This document shows positions 27,406 to 35,153 of a DNA stretch of 37,740 nucleotides, piece by piece (positions within the stretch are counted from its first letter, which is position 1; each line of letters begins with the position of its first letter). The notes beneath the pieces were generated by a model. It searched no databases and was not told the DNA's origin. It saw nothing but the letters and a program-made list of their open reading frames with translations. This DNA is from Firmicutes bacterium UBA4874 (GTDB lineage: Bacteria; Bacillota; Clostridia; Caldicoprobacterales; DTU083): positions 97,376-135,115 of the forward strand of contig DHDO01000002.1 of assembly GCA_002399435.1 (NCBI GenBank), given 5' to 3'. The translations under genes were made by a program, and so were the position numbers.

Positions 27406-28737
27406 ATGGGTTCGATACTGATTCCACTTCTTTTTATTATGGCAGCTCTCTCGGTTCTGCCGGGTATGGTATCCTCCATGGTGGATAACCATTTTGCCAT
27501 TTCCCGGACGGAGAATCTGTATCAGGAAGCCTATTATCTGGCAGAGTCCGGCGCCCGCTGCGCTGTCCGGGACTTTACGCAGATCATCCGGGAGGTGCAG
27601 GCGGAATGCCTGTCAGATTTTGAGTGGGATCCTTTGATGCATCCGCTTTCCAGCCTGCAGGAAAGTGCGGACCGGCATGTGGCGGAAGATCTGATCCCAA
27701 AGCTGAAGGAAAGATTGAAGGAAATGGGCTATGGAGGTCCTGTGGCGGATTATAACGAACCGGCTTTATCGGATCTGTCTCCCGAATCGAATATCGATGT
27801 CAAGATGATCAAAAGGTTCCTCAACCAACCTCCTGAGATCAGGATTGTCTCCAGGGCAAAAATCGGTAAAATAAAAAGACAGGTCGATGCCATTCTTCAG
27901 GTCAATGCAGTAAGTCAACTATACGACAGCAGCCTGTTTCGAATGGCTTTGTTATCCGATGGGGGAATGGAAGTACGCGGCTCCGGGTCTTTTCAGTCCG
28001 ATGGTGCAGTGTACACCCAGGGGGAGATTCTTGCAGAGGGGCAAAGCAGGCTGGAACTATGCAATCATCTTTTCACCAGGCAGAATATTATTATCCGGGA
28101 GGAAAGCTCCGCTTCTTTTTCACGGGATCTTGTCTGCGGCAACATTATAGCATCCGGAGCAGGCAATCAGGTTATTTGCCGGAGGGATGTCTATGCCTAT
28201 CATCCCGCAGAGGCCCTGCAGAACTCCATTGCGATCAGGGGAAGCCTTCACACTCCCCGCCGATCCGATTTCCTTGCGGGGGCGGCAACCGGGGATATCC
28301 TGTATAAAATGGAAAAACAGGCTGGCTGGGATTACAAAGCGCATCTGGATCCATCGGTTTCGGTACCGAAGGTCAATGTGCTGCCAAATGAAACGGGATT
28401 CTCTGTCCTGAATCCGGATTCCCCCGTCCTTTTTTTGACTCCCGAGGAAAAGGACATTGTTCTGCCCCCGGGAGAATACAGCGGTATCGTGTGTACCAAC
28501 GGTTCCATTCAGGTTGGACCGGGGGATTCCGTGAATTTCCGTGGCCTGTTGATTTCCGGAAAAAAGGTGATTGTGGAAGGAAACCTCCGTCTGAAGGAGG
28601 ATAAAAAATTTTTGCTTCGTTTGCTGGAGGAACAGGGGGAACCACTGAAGCACTTTTTCAGAGTGGATGACAAAAAGGCCCTGGTGGAGATTGGTTCCTT
28701 CCGGGAGCATCCCTATCAGGAAGTTATAGAAGAATGA
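27406..28737 (+). CDS. PilX-like pilus assembly protein with large C-terminal region
   Basis: A 443-residue protein. It opens with a hydrophobic segment (GSILIPLLFIMAALSVLPGMV, about 2-22), then QEAYYLAESGARCAVRDF (40-57), the typical PilX/GspK stretch in which a helix is followed by an AES/AEAG motif. There is no FTLxE prepilin motif. Residues 185-275 and 350-420 are rich in G, V and S in repeated turns (GGMEVRGSGSFQSDGAVYTQ; VCTNGSIQVGPGDSVNFRG; VIVEGNLRLKEDKK), suggesting a beta-helical, bactofilin-like fold. It may sit at the pilus tip. GGAGATGAG precedes ATG 27406. Function is inferred from position and N-terminus only. Confidence 0.72.
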   Translation: MGSILIPLLFIMAALSVLPGMVSSMVDNHFAISRTENLYQEAYYLAESGARCAVRDFTQIIREVQAECLSDFEWDPLMHPLSSLQESADRHVAEDLIPKLKERLKEMGYGGPVADYNEPALSDLSPESNIDVKMIKRFLNQPPEIRIVSRAKIGKIKRQVDAILQVNAVSQLYDSSLFRMALLSDGGMEVRGSGSFQSDGAVYTQGEILAEGQSRLELCNHLFTRQNIIIREESSASFSRDLVCGNIIASGAGNQVICRRDVYAYHPAEALQNSIAIRGSLHTPRRSDFLAGAATGDILYKMEKQAGWDYKAHLDPSVSVPKVNVLPNETGFSVLNPDSPVLFLTPEEKDIVLPPGEYSGIVCTNGSIQVGPGDSVNFRGLLISGKKVIVEGNLRLKEDKKFLLRLLEEQGEPLKHFFRVDDKKALVEIGSFREHPYQEVIEE

Positions 28738-28749
28738 GGTGAGTCTTTG

Positions 28750-29676
28750 TTGGCCTTTTCCAGAAAAGTTCTTGCTTTGGACATGGGGAACCATACCTAT
28801 AAGATCATTGCAGCTGTCAAAGATCCTGATATCCGTATTCTGCACTATGGCATTCTTCCATGGGAGGAAACCAGTGGGACCGGAAACCTGATGCAATTCA
28901 TCCGGAAATTGCAATACCATTTCATGGATACGGTATTGTCTTTTCACCACAAATCCATGGTGATCCGGGAAATAAAGCTGAAAGGGGGAGAGGAATCCCG
29001 CATCCCCGAGCTTGTACGGGAAGAGATGAACCGTTACCAGACGGATCTGAATGAGAAATTTGATTATGATTATCTTCTGTTACCCGAAAGGGATCATCAA
29101 AACGGGCAGCGTACTGCGGTAACCGCTGCAATTTCCAGAAGCATCAATCGGGAGTATATTGACAGGGCAATCCGCCTGGGATTCCGGCTGACCGCTGTCG
29201 ATGTCCAGATCCATGCCTTTCTGCGGGTTCTCCGTTGCCTGATGGATCGCTGCAGGGAGCTTCCTTCCCATTCGGCTTATTTGATGCTGGATTTGGGGTA
29301 CGATAACACCACGGTTGCTATTTTCTATCGGGAAAGAATATTTGCGCCCAGGGTGATTCCCGTAGGATGCAGATGCCTGGAGGGAGGATCCGCGGACCTC
29401 ACGGAGGGTTATCTGATTCCCATTCTCCGAAGCTGCAGCAGCCTGATGGATACATTTACCTACTCCCATGCCGGAATACCCCTGCAGCAGGCGATCGCAT
29501 ACGGAGGAGGCGTGTATGCCAGGGGTGTTTGTCCTGCACTGCAGGATCAGATTTCCATAGAATTTTCCGATATGAATGAGTTCCGGGATTATTTTCCTGA
29601 AGTTCCGTCCGGAATGGATCTGAATTTGTATGGAAACTGCCTTGGGTCCGTGCTATGGAAGGAGAATGCCGAATGA
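28750..29676 (+). CDS. pilM: Type IV pilus assembly protein PilM (actin-like)
   Basis: Cytoplasmic actin/FtsA-like protein that binds the PilN N-terminus and links the motor to the alignment complex. The 308-residue product begins with the nucleotide-binding stretch KVLALDMGNHTYKIIAAV and has YLMLDLGYDNTTVAIFY and AIAYGGGVYARGV as the other phosphate/adenosine loops. Two adjacent TTG codons can start it (28747, 28750); the second has better spacing from GAGGTGAG. The 3' end overlaps pilN (ATGA). Sequence similarity to classical PilM is moderate, so position in a pilM-pilN-pilO order is an important part of the call. Confidence 0.85.
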   Translation: MAFSRKVLALDMGNHTYKIIAAVKDPDIRILHYGILPWEETSGTGNLMQFIRKLQYHFMDTVLSFHHKSMVIREIKLKGGEESRIPELVREEMNRYQTDLNEKFDYDYLLLPERDHQNGQRTAVTAAISRSINREYIDRAIRLGFRLTAVDVQIHAFLRVLRCLMDRCRELPSHSAYLMLDLGYDNTTVAIFYRERIFAPRVIPVGCRCLEGGSADLTEGYLIPILRSCSSLMDTFTYSHAGIPLQQAIAYGGGVYARGVCPALQDQISIEFSDMNEFRDYFPEVPSGMDLNLYGNCLGSVLWKENAE

Positions 29677-30224
29677 AGGATCTCAATCTTTTGCCGCGGG
29701 AATATCAAGGGAAACCGCCGGCAGGTCACTGGTTTGTTCTGTTTCTTATTTTGTGCCTTTCCGTCTGGCCAGTTGTGAATTACGGCTTTCTGAACCCACT
29801 GCGGACCCGAAGTGAGAAAAAGCAGCTTGTTTCTGCCAGGGCGCCGACAGGGCAGCCCTCCGTGCTGGAGAAGGATTGTGAAGCGCAGCAGGCAAAGCTG
29901 GAGGAATGGCAGGACCGGGTGGCGGCTTTTCGTGAAATGGAGGAGGAAGCCCCACAATCCTGGCGGGATAGATGTGATGTCCTGATGAATTCCCTTCCGC
30001 ATGGAGTCTCCATACAGGAGATAACCTGTGATGGGACAACGGTCGTGGTGTCCGGAAGCAGTCCGGATGATGTCCTTCTCGCAAAATATCTCCGTAATCT
30101 GAAGGACAACGGGTCCTTTGCAGAGGTTCGTATGGAAAGAATCCTTTATCGGGACAATAGGGAAGTGGCTTTTCATTTATATGGGATCCTGGATTTTCAG
30201 AAAACGAAGGAGGAGACATCATGA
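29673..30224 (+). CDS. pilN: Type IV pilus assembly protein PilN
   Basis: Bitopic inner-membrane protein of 183 residues. The N-terminus MKDLNLLPREYQG contains the conserved NLLP motif that in the family inserts into PilM. One membrane segment (about 20-38, WFVLFLILCLSVWPVVNYG) is followed by a coiled-coil-prone region (about 45-90) and a ferredoxin-like domain with MNSLPHGVSIQEITCDGTTVVVSG. ATG 29673 overlaps the pilM stop and has AAGGAG (29659-29664) eight bases upstream; an in-frame ATG 29655 is too early. The stop overlaps pilO by four bases. Confidence 0.88.
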   Translation: MKDLNLLPREYQGKPPAGHWFVLFLILCLSVWPVVNYGFLNPLRTRSEKKQLVSARAPTGQPSVLEKDCEAQQAKLEEWQDRVAAFREMEEEAPQSWRDRCDVLMNSLPHGVSIQEITCDGTTVVVSGSSPDDVLLAKYLRNLKDNGSFAEVRMERILYRDNREVAFHLYGILDFQKTKEETS

Positions 30225-30817
30225 GCCGGAAGAACATTCGAAAAGATCTGCTCCTGCCGGCTATCCTTATTTTTGTTTTCTTTCTGTATTACAGGCTTTT
30301 TCTTGGCCCGGTCCGCAGAGACATCCGCAATTATGACAGGGAGTTGTCTTCCAGCAAGAAAAGCGTGGATATGGTCTGGAAACGGGATGATCTTGCTGGC
30401 CGTTCCCTGGAGCTGAAAACCAGGTTTCAGGAAATCAAGGCGGGTTTACCGGAAGATCTGGATTCTTATGATATCATCGTCATGCTGTCGGAATCGGATC
30501 CGGGTCATTTAAAAAAAGAAAGTCTTATTTTTCTGGAGCCCGTAAAAAAGAAGGACTGTATTGTCCTGCCGGTGCGCTTTCATTTTTCAACGGATTACTC
30601 CGGTCTGACGCAGCTGTTGTCTTCACTGGATTCCCTTTCCATCCGGCCTTTCGTATCCGACATGCGGATATCGTTGATCCATCCGGAAGAAGACAATGGG
30701 GATTCCATCGGGACGGATGAAGAAAATACTTCTCTTGATGTGGAGATGACATTGAATTTTTATAAAAAAGGGGACAAAACATCATCGGACGACTCAAAAT
30801 CCGGCTTGATCAAATGA
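30221..30817 (+). CDS. pilO: Type IV pilus assembly protein PilO-like
   Basis: A 198-residue bitopic protein: positive N-terminus (MSRKNIRKD), one membrane segment (about 10-27, LLLPAILIFVFFLYYRLFLG), a coiled-coil-prone stretch and a C-terminal domain with LPVRFHFSTDYSGLTQLLSSLDSL, as in PilO/GspM proteins. It pairs with PilN to form the alignment subcomplex. Start ATG 30221 overlaps the pilN stop (ATGA). Its stop codon lies inside an 11-base tandem duplication. It is the last gene of the pilus block; no PilQ or PilP gene follows, as expected for an organism without an outer membrane. Confidence 0.85.
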   Translation: MSRKNIRKDLLLPAILIFVFFLYYRLFLGPVRRDIRNYDRELSSSKKSVDMVWKRDDLAGRSLELKTRFQEIKAGLPEDLDSYDIIVMLSESDPGHLKKESLIFLEPVKKKDCIVLPVRFHFSTDYSGLTQLLSSLDSLSIRPFVSDMRISLIHPEEDNGDSIGTDEENTSLDVEMTLNFYKKGDKTSSDDSKSGLIK

Positions 30818-30831
30818 CTTTCAAATGACTT
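30810..30831 (+). repeat. Exact 11-base tandem duplication over the pilO stop codon
   Basis: TCAAATGACTT occurs twice in direct succession (30810-30820 and 30821-30831), so the TGA stop sequence is also duplicated. It is immediately upstream of the AAAGGAG ribosome site of the next gene and looks like a recent slippage event. Confidence 0.9.
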
Positions 30832-30853
30832 TCAAAGGAGTGTGTTTCTCATC

Positions 30854-31732
30854 GTGAACAAAATAAGATTCGGCCCGGCCGGAAATTCTGAAAGCTTTTA
30901 TGAACAAGGCCATCAAAGCAGCGTGGAAATGCCGAAATGGCTTCATGACATGGGCCTGGATGCCTATGAATATTCTGTTACCAGGGGGATCCGCCTGAAG
31001 GAATCGACTGCAGGGGAGATTGGGGAACAGGCCGCAAAATGGGGAATTGCCATGAGCCTGCACGCCCCCTATTATATCAACCTGGCCAGCCGGGAGGAAG
31101 AAGGGCGGAAGAAAACCGTCCGTTATCTGTATCGCTCCATGGAAGCTGCCGACTGGTTTGGTGCGAAACGTGTTGTGTTCCATCCGGGCTCAGCAGGCAA
31201 AGGAGACAGGGAGCAGGCAATGGAAGCTGCAAAAAAACTGCTGCTGCGGGTTTTGGAGCAGTGCAGTGAGTTTATTGCAAAAGGGATCCACCTCTGCCCC
31301 GAGACCATGGGAAAGAAGAACCAGCTGGGCTCACTTGAGGAAACACTGGATCTGTGCCAGCTGGATGAGTCCCTGATTCCCACTTTGGATTTTGGACACC
31401 TTCATGCCCGCTCGCAGGGAGGAATCCGCACAGCAAAGGATTATGAAAACATATTGGATTCGATCCCGGGAGCCCTTGGCGACCGGCGGGGAAGAGCGTT
31501 TCATGTGCATTTCAGCAGGATTGAATACACTGCCGCGGGGGAAAAAAGACACCGGACCTATCAGGAAACGGAATATGGACCGGACTTTGAGCCCCTGGCG
31601 GGACTTCTTCTTCAAAAGAATCTGGAACCCGTCATTATATGCGAGTCCAGAAAAACCATGGCGGAAGATGCCGTAAGGCTGCAGAAAATCCTGCAGGAGA
31701 AATTTTCTCTATTCAATGAGGCCCGTTTATGA
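30854..31732 (+). CDS. Endonuclease IV-like TIM barrel protein with altered third-metal site
   Basis: A 292-residue TIM barrel of the AP endonuclease 2/endonuclease IV superfamily. Most metal ligands of endonuclease IV have counterparts: His70 (SLHAPYYIN), His110 (VVFHPGSAG), Glu150 (LCPETMGK), Asp179 and His182 (TLDFGHLH), His217 or His219 (FHVHFSR) and Glu264 (IICES). The DRH triplet that gives Asp and His to the third zinc reads KRH (231-233), so the Asp is replaced by Lys. It may be a nuclease with altered metal use or another enzyme of the fold. The start is uncertain: GTG 30842 almost touches AAAGGAG, GTG 30854 (chosen, MNKIRFGPAGN) is 13 bases from it. It lies between pilus and efp genes with no evident functional link. 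Confidence 0.78.
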   Translation: MNKIRFGPAGNSESFYEQGHQSSVEMPKWLHDMGLDAYEYSVTRGIRLKESTAGEIGEQAAKWGIAMSLHAPYYINLASREEEGRKKTVRYLYRSMEAADWFGAKRVVFHPGSAGKGDREQAMEAAKKLLLRVLEQCSEFIAKGIHLCPETMGKKNQLGSLEETLDLCQLDESLIPTLDFGHLHARSQGGIRTAKDYENILDSIPGALGDRRGRAFHVHFSRIEYTAAGEKRHRTYQETEYGPDFEPLAGLLLQKNLEPVIICESRKTMAEDAVRLQKILQEKFSLFNEARL

Positions 31733-31842
31733 TAATATGGTAATGAAATTCAAAAACGGCTGGCCTTGGAGCTGCCCGTTATAGAAATACATAAATTGAA
31801 ACACAATATATCTTAGAGTCAGGAAAGAGAGGTACCGATCCA

Positions 31843-32400
31843 ATGATATCAGCAGGTGATTTTCGAAAGGGCGTTACAGTGGAAATGGATGATTCCGTAT
31901 ACACCATTGTGGACTTTCAACATGTAAAACCGGGCAAGGGAGCAGCTTTTGTCCGAACCAAGCTAAAAAATGTCATAACAGGCGGGGTGCTGGAGAAGAC
32001 GTTCAGCCCTGCGGACAAACTTCCCAGGGCCCATGTGGAGACCAAGGAAATGCAGTATCTTTACAACGATGGGGAGCTTTATTACTTTATGGACCTGGAG
32101 ACTTATGAGCAGATTCCCCTGAACCAGTCCCAGGTGGAGGATGCGATCCCTTATATCAAGGAAAACTCCAATGTTACCATCAAATTTTTCAAGGGGGAGG
32201 CTTTCTCCGTGGATCCGCCAAATTTTGTGGAGTTGGAGGTGGTCCAGGCAGATCCGGGTTTCAAGGGAGATACTGCCACCGGCGGGACCAAATCCTGTAC
32301 TCTGGAAACCGGCGCAGTCCTTCAGGTACCATTGTTTGTAAATGTAGGGGATATCATAAGGATTGACACCCGCACCGGGGAGTATATGGAGCGCGTATAA
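31843..32400 (+). CDS. efp: Translation elongation factor P
   Basis: Ribosome-binding factor that relieves stalling at proline runs. The 185-residue product has the three beta-barrel domains of the family: KOW-like N-terminal ([16 protein letters not shown]), central, and C-terminal ([39 protein letters not shown]). Lys32 in [11 protein letters not shown] is the position modified in other bacteria; the modifying enzyme is not in this window. GAGAGG lies about 10 bases before ATG 31843. The 110 bp upstream contains an imperfect AACGG/CCGTT hairpin but no clear promoter. efp beside spoIIIA is conserved in Firmicutes. Confidence 0.97.
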   Translation: MISAGDFRKGVTVEMDDSVYTIVDFQHVKPGKGAAFVRTKLKNVITGGVLEKTFSPADKLPRAHVETKEMQYLYNDGELYYFMDLETYEQIPLNQSQVEDAIPYIKENSNVTIKFFKGEAFSVDPPNFVELEVVQADPGFKGDTATGGTKSCTLETGAVLQVPLFVNVGDIIRIDTRTGEYMERV

Positions 32401-32458
32401 TGAATAAAATCCGTAAATGGAAGGATTCTATCATCATATTGAGGAAGGAGGCAATGAA

Positions 32459-32866
32459 ATGTACGATCTGAATGAAAGAGTTTCCTATCTGCGGGGTCTG
32501 GTAGACGGAACGGGGATCAAGGAGGATACGGACGAGGGAAAGCTGTTGACCCATATTATTGACGTTCTGGACGAAATGGCACAGGCGATGTCCGAACTGG
32601 AAACCTCCCAGTCTGAATTGGACGATTATGTGGAAACCATAGACGGAGATTTAACCGATCTGGAAGATCAGGTTTTCGGCGAAGAATCAGGCGGTGAGGA
32701 AAAGGAGGAAGATTCCCATTACATAGAAGTGGAATGCCCTCATTGTCATGAGACCGTTTATTTTGATGAAGGCATTTTTGATGGGGAAGACGATATTGTC
32801 TGCCCCAATTGCAATAAAACAATATATTCCGAAGATGGAAATGACATCGAAAGTCACAGCGATTGA
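32459..32866 (+). CDS. CD1247-like small protein with coiled coil and zinc ribbon
   Basis: A 135-residue acidic protein from ATG 32459 (GAGGAAGGAGG seven bases upstream). Residues 1-70 (MYDLNERVSYLRGLVDGTGI, then HIIDVLDEMAQAMSELETSQ) look like the helical N-terminal domain annotated as CD1247-type in clostridia. An acidic linker follows. The C-terminal part has two CxxC pairs (CPHCHETVYFDEG; CPNCNKTIY), probably a zinc ribbon. Function is unknown; its conserved place before spoIIIA suggests a sporulation or regulatory role. The in-frame extension to 32417 lacks a ribosome site. Confidence 0.8.
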   Translation: MYDLNERVSYLRGLVDGTGIKEDTDEGKLLTHIIDVLDEMAQAMSELETSQSELDDYVETIDGDLTDLEDQVFGEESGGEEKEEDSHYIEVECPHCHETVYFDEGIFDGEDDIVCPNCNKTIYSEDGNDIESHSD

Positions 32867-32878
32867 TTTCCATCTTTT

Positions 32879-32909
32879 AAAAACTCCGGCAGCCCAGCCG
32901 GAGTTTTTT
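32879..32909 (+). terminator. Strong intrinsic terminator before the spoIIIA operon
   Basis: AAAAACTCCGGC (32879-32890) and GCCGGAGTTTTT (32897-32908) form a perfect 12-bp stem with a 6-base loop and a T run to 32909. Confidence 0.94.
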
Positions 32910-32920
32910 GTTTTTGGTGT

Positions 32921-32949
32921 GATATTTGGGATAAGCCCTTCATAGATAT
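32921..32949 (+). promoter_or_regulatory. Probable SigE promoter of the spoIIIA operon
   Basis: GATATTT (32921-32927) and CATAGATAT (32941-32949), 13 bases apart, fit the SigE pattern (ATATT-type -35, CATACAAT-type -10). Transcription would begin about 15 bases before the ribosome site. spoIIIA is under SigE control in B. subtilis. GGG/CCC inside the spacer could also pair. Confidence 0.65.
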
Positions 32950-32971
32950 GATTATATAAAAGGAGGACGAG

Positions 32972-33976
32972 TTGGATATGGTAACCATCACACCGATAAA
33001 GGAACCGAATCTGATCTGGCAGGAACCGGTTCTTGAAGCACTACCGGATAACATACGGGGAATGATCTGCGGGATACCCATTGATATACGGCTGGATCTG
33101 GAGGAAATCCGGATCCGGGAAGGTCGTCCCCTCATGGTATACAGCCATGGGAAGGGTTATTTCGTTTGTAAGGACGGTAAACTCACAGCCCATATGGAAT
33201 CGGCATATCGTGCAACCGACAAGGATATTCGTTGTATTCTACAGTTGATTTCGGACTATTCCATCTATGCTTTTGATGAAGAAATCCGAAACGGGTACAT
33301 TACGCTGCGGGGTGGCCACCGGGTCGGCATGGCGGGTAAAATCGTTCTGGACAACGGTAAAATTCAGTCAATGAAATATATTAATTCCTTTAATATCCGG
33401 ATTTCCAGGGAAGTGATTGGATCGGCCGACAAGCTGATCCCTTATCTGATATCCGGCAGGGACGTCTTTCATACCCTGATCCTGTCCCCGCCACAAATGG
33501 GCAAGACGACTCTGCTGCGGGATATCGCCAGAAAACTGAGCAACGGATTTCCTGGCTTTCGGGCTGTTAAGGTCGGAATTGTGGATGAACGTTCTGAGAT
33601 TGCAGGATGCTGGCAGGGCATTCCTCAGAGAGAGGTGGGGGTTCGTACCGACATTCTGGATGGATGTCCCAAGGCGGAGGGAATGATGATGCTGATCCGA
33701 TCCATGTCTCCCAATGTGATTATAACGGATGAAATCGGGCGGTCCGAGGATGTGGCGGCCATCCTGGAAGCATTGAATGCCGGTATCCGGGTGATTGCTT
33801 CCGCGCATGCATGCGATCTGCAGGATGCCAGGTTAAGGCCTGTGCTGTCCCGGCTTCTGGACTGCCGGATCTTCCAGCGAATCGCTGTGTTGGGCGGCTC
33901 TCTGGGAGTCGGGACGCTGGAAAAGGTCTATACCGGGGATGATTTTGCGCAGATTCTGCACAAACCGGTCCGATGA
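32972..33976 (+). CDS. spoIIIAA: Stage III sporulation protein AA (ATPase)
   Basis: Cytoplasmic, secretion-ATPase-like subunit of the SpoIIIA-SpoIIQ channel between mother cell and forespore. The 334-residue product has LRGGHRVGMAGK (112-123), a Walker A-like loop SPPQMGKTTLL (172-182), VDERSEIAGCWQGIPQREVGVRTDIL and Walker B VIITDEIGR (249-257). The first Walker A glycine (IGPPQ in B. subtilis) is Ser here. TTG 32972 is five bases from AAGGAGG (32960-32966), in-frame ATG 32978 eleven bases; either could be used. First gene of a tight operon running to the window edge. Confidence 0.96.
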   Translation: MDMVTITPIKEPNLIWQEPVLEALPDNIRGMICGIPIDIRLDLEEIRIREGRPLMVYSHGKGYFVCKDGKLTAHMESAYRATDKDIRCILQLISDYSIYAFDEEIRNGYITLRGGHRVGMAGKIVLDNGKIQSMKYINSFNIRISREVIGSADKLIPYLISGRDVFHTLILSPPQMGKTTLLRDIARKLSNGFPGFRAVKVGIVDERSEIAGCWQGIPQREVGVRTDILDGCPKAEGMMMLIRSMSPNVIITDEIGRSEDVAAILEALNAGIRVIASAHACDLQDARLRPVLSRLLDCRIFQRIAVLGGSLGVGTLEKVYTGDDFAQILHKPVR

Positions 33977-33993
33977 CAGAAAGGAGGCTCCAA

Positions 33994-34515
33994 ATGATCC
34001 TTAAAATAGTCAACAGCTGTGTGATTGTTCTGACCTCCACATTGATCGGATTTGAGGCAGCAAAGCGTTATGTTATGAGGGCAAGGGAGCTTCGTGCGTT
34101 TCAAAGTGCGCTGTCCCGGCTGGAAACGGAAATCCTTCATTATTCCTCCCTCCTGCCGGAAGCGATGCTGCAGATTGGCGGCTCCATCGGGGGAGGAACC
34201 GGGAAGGTTTTCATCCGGACCGGAAACCTCCTGGCAGGCAAAAAGAACTACTCTGTTTCCGAAGCCTGGAGTTCTTCTCTGCAGTGTCTGAAGGGGGAAC
34301 TGTTTCTTGAGAAGGAAGATGTGGAAATTTTAAGGCGGTTCGGGGAACAGTTGGGAAGCAGTGATAAGGATGGGCAGGTAAAATATATCAGGCTGACTTT
34401 GATGCAGCTGCATGAAGACGAAGAAAAGGCACAGGTCATTCGGGAGAAATATGAGCGAATGTATAAAAGTCTTGGATTGCTTGGCGGTATCGCACTTGCG
34501 ATCATTCTGCTCTGA
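33994..34515 (+). CDS. spoIIIAB: Stage III sporulation protein AB
   Basis: Mother-cell membrane protein of the SpoIIIA complex, GspF-like. From ATG 33994 it is 173 residues, close to the Bacillus protein. It has an N-terminal membrane segment (ILKIVNSCVIVLTSTLIGFEAA), the conserved RARELRAFQSALSRLETEILHYSSLLPEA stretch, a helical middle, and a C-terminal membrane segment (LLGGIALAIILL). AAAGGAGG ends six bases before ATG 33994; the in-frame ATG 33973 overlaps the spoIIIAA stop but lacks such a site. Confidence 0.94.
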   Translation: MILKIVNSCVIVLTSTLIGFEAAKRYVMRARELRAFQSALSRLETEILHYSSLLPEAMLQIGGSIGGGTGKVFIRTGNLLAGKKNYSVSEAWSSSLQCLKGELFLEKEDVEILRRFGEQLGSSDKDGQVKYIRLTLMQLHEDEEKAQVIREKYERMYKSLGLLGGIALAIILL

Positions 34516-34529
34516 CTGGAGGGATGGAA

Positions 34530-34727
34530 ATGGATGTGGACCTCATTTTTAAAATTGCTGCCATAGGAATCCTGATCGCTGTCATCAACCAGGTCTTGAC
34601 CAGGGCAGGAAGGGAAGATATGGCTATGATGACTTCCCTGGCCGGTGTGATCATCGTTCTTCTCATGATAGTGGATCTGATCAGCCGGCTGTTCAACAGT
34701 GTAAAGTCCATTTTTCATTTATACTGA
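34530..34727 (+). CDS. spoIIIAC: Stage III sporulation protein AC
   Basis: Small two-segment membrane protein of 65 residues (LIFKIAAIGILIAVINQVLTRAGREDMAMMTSLAGVIIVLLMIVDLI region). The size and the loop TRAGREDMAMM are typical. ATG 34530 lies six bases after CTGGAGGG; the in-frame ATG 34524 touches it. The next gene begins 26 bases after the stop. Confidence 0.95.
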   Translation: MDVDLIFKIAAIGILIAVINQVLTRAGREDMAMMTSLAGVIIVLLMIVDLISRLFNSVKSIFHLY

Positions 34728-34753
34728 AAGGTTCCAAAAGGAGGTCCCCTGCA

Positions 34754-35140
34754 ATGAATATTATGCAGATTGTAGCCATAGGCCTGACGGCTGCCATACT
34801 TGCCCTGATTGTCCGGCAGCAAAGGCCGGATATTGCAATGATGATTTCCCTGGCTGCCGGAACGATCCTGTTTCTGATGATTCTCGGAAACCTGAAGTCC
34901 GTGGTTACGGTTGTAAATCAGCTGTCCCGCAAAGCAAGCCTGGATACCATTTATCTTTCCACCGTTCTGAAGGTAATCGGAATTTCCTATATCGCCGAGT
35001 TTGGAGCACAGATCTGCAGGGATGCGGGAGAAAGCTCCATTGCCTCCAAAATTGAGTTGGGGGGAAAAGTCCTGATCATGATGCTGGCAGTCCCCATACT
35101 GTCCGCATTGCTGGAAACCATTTTAAAAGCGCTCCCATAA
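34754..35140 (+). CDS. spoIIIAD: Stage III sporulation protein AD
   Basis: Membrane protein of 128 residues with about three to four membrane segments, related to SpoIIIAC (shared QRPDIAMMISLAAGTILFLMIL-type segment). It has the family stretches VLKVIGISYIAEFGAQICRDAGESSIASKIELGGK and AVPILSALLETI. AAGGAGG precedes ATG 34754. Position between AC and AE in the operon fits. Confidence 0.95.
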   Translation: MNIMQIVAIGLTAAILALIVRQQRPDIAMMISLAAGTILFLMILGNLKSVVTVVNQLSRKASLDTIYLSTVLKVIGISYIAEFGAQICRDAGESSIASKIELGGKVLIMMLAVPILSALLETILKALP

Positions 35141-35153
35141 AAGGAGAATACCC

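Noticed and set aside
31733..31842. Terminator or promoter upstream of efp
   Set aside because: The AACGG/CCGTT hairpin is only 5 bp and lacks a T run, and no -35/-10 pair with good spacing was found.
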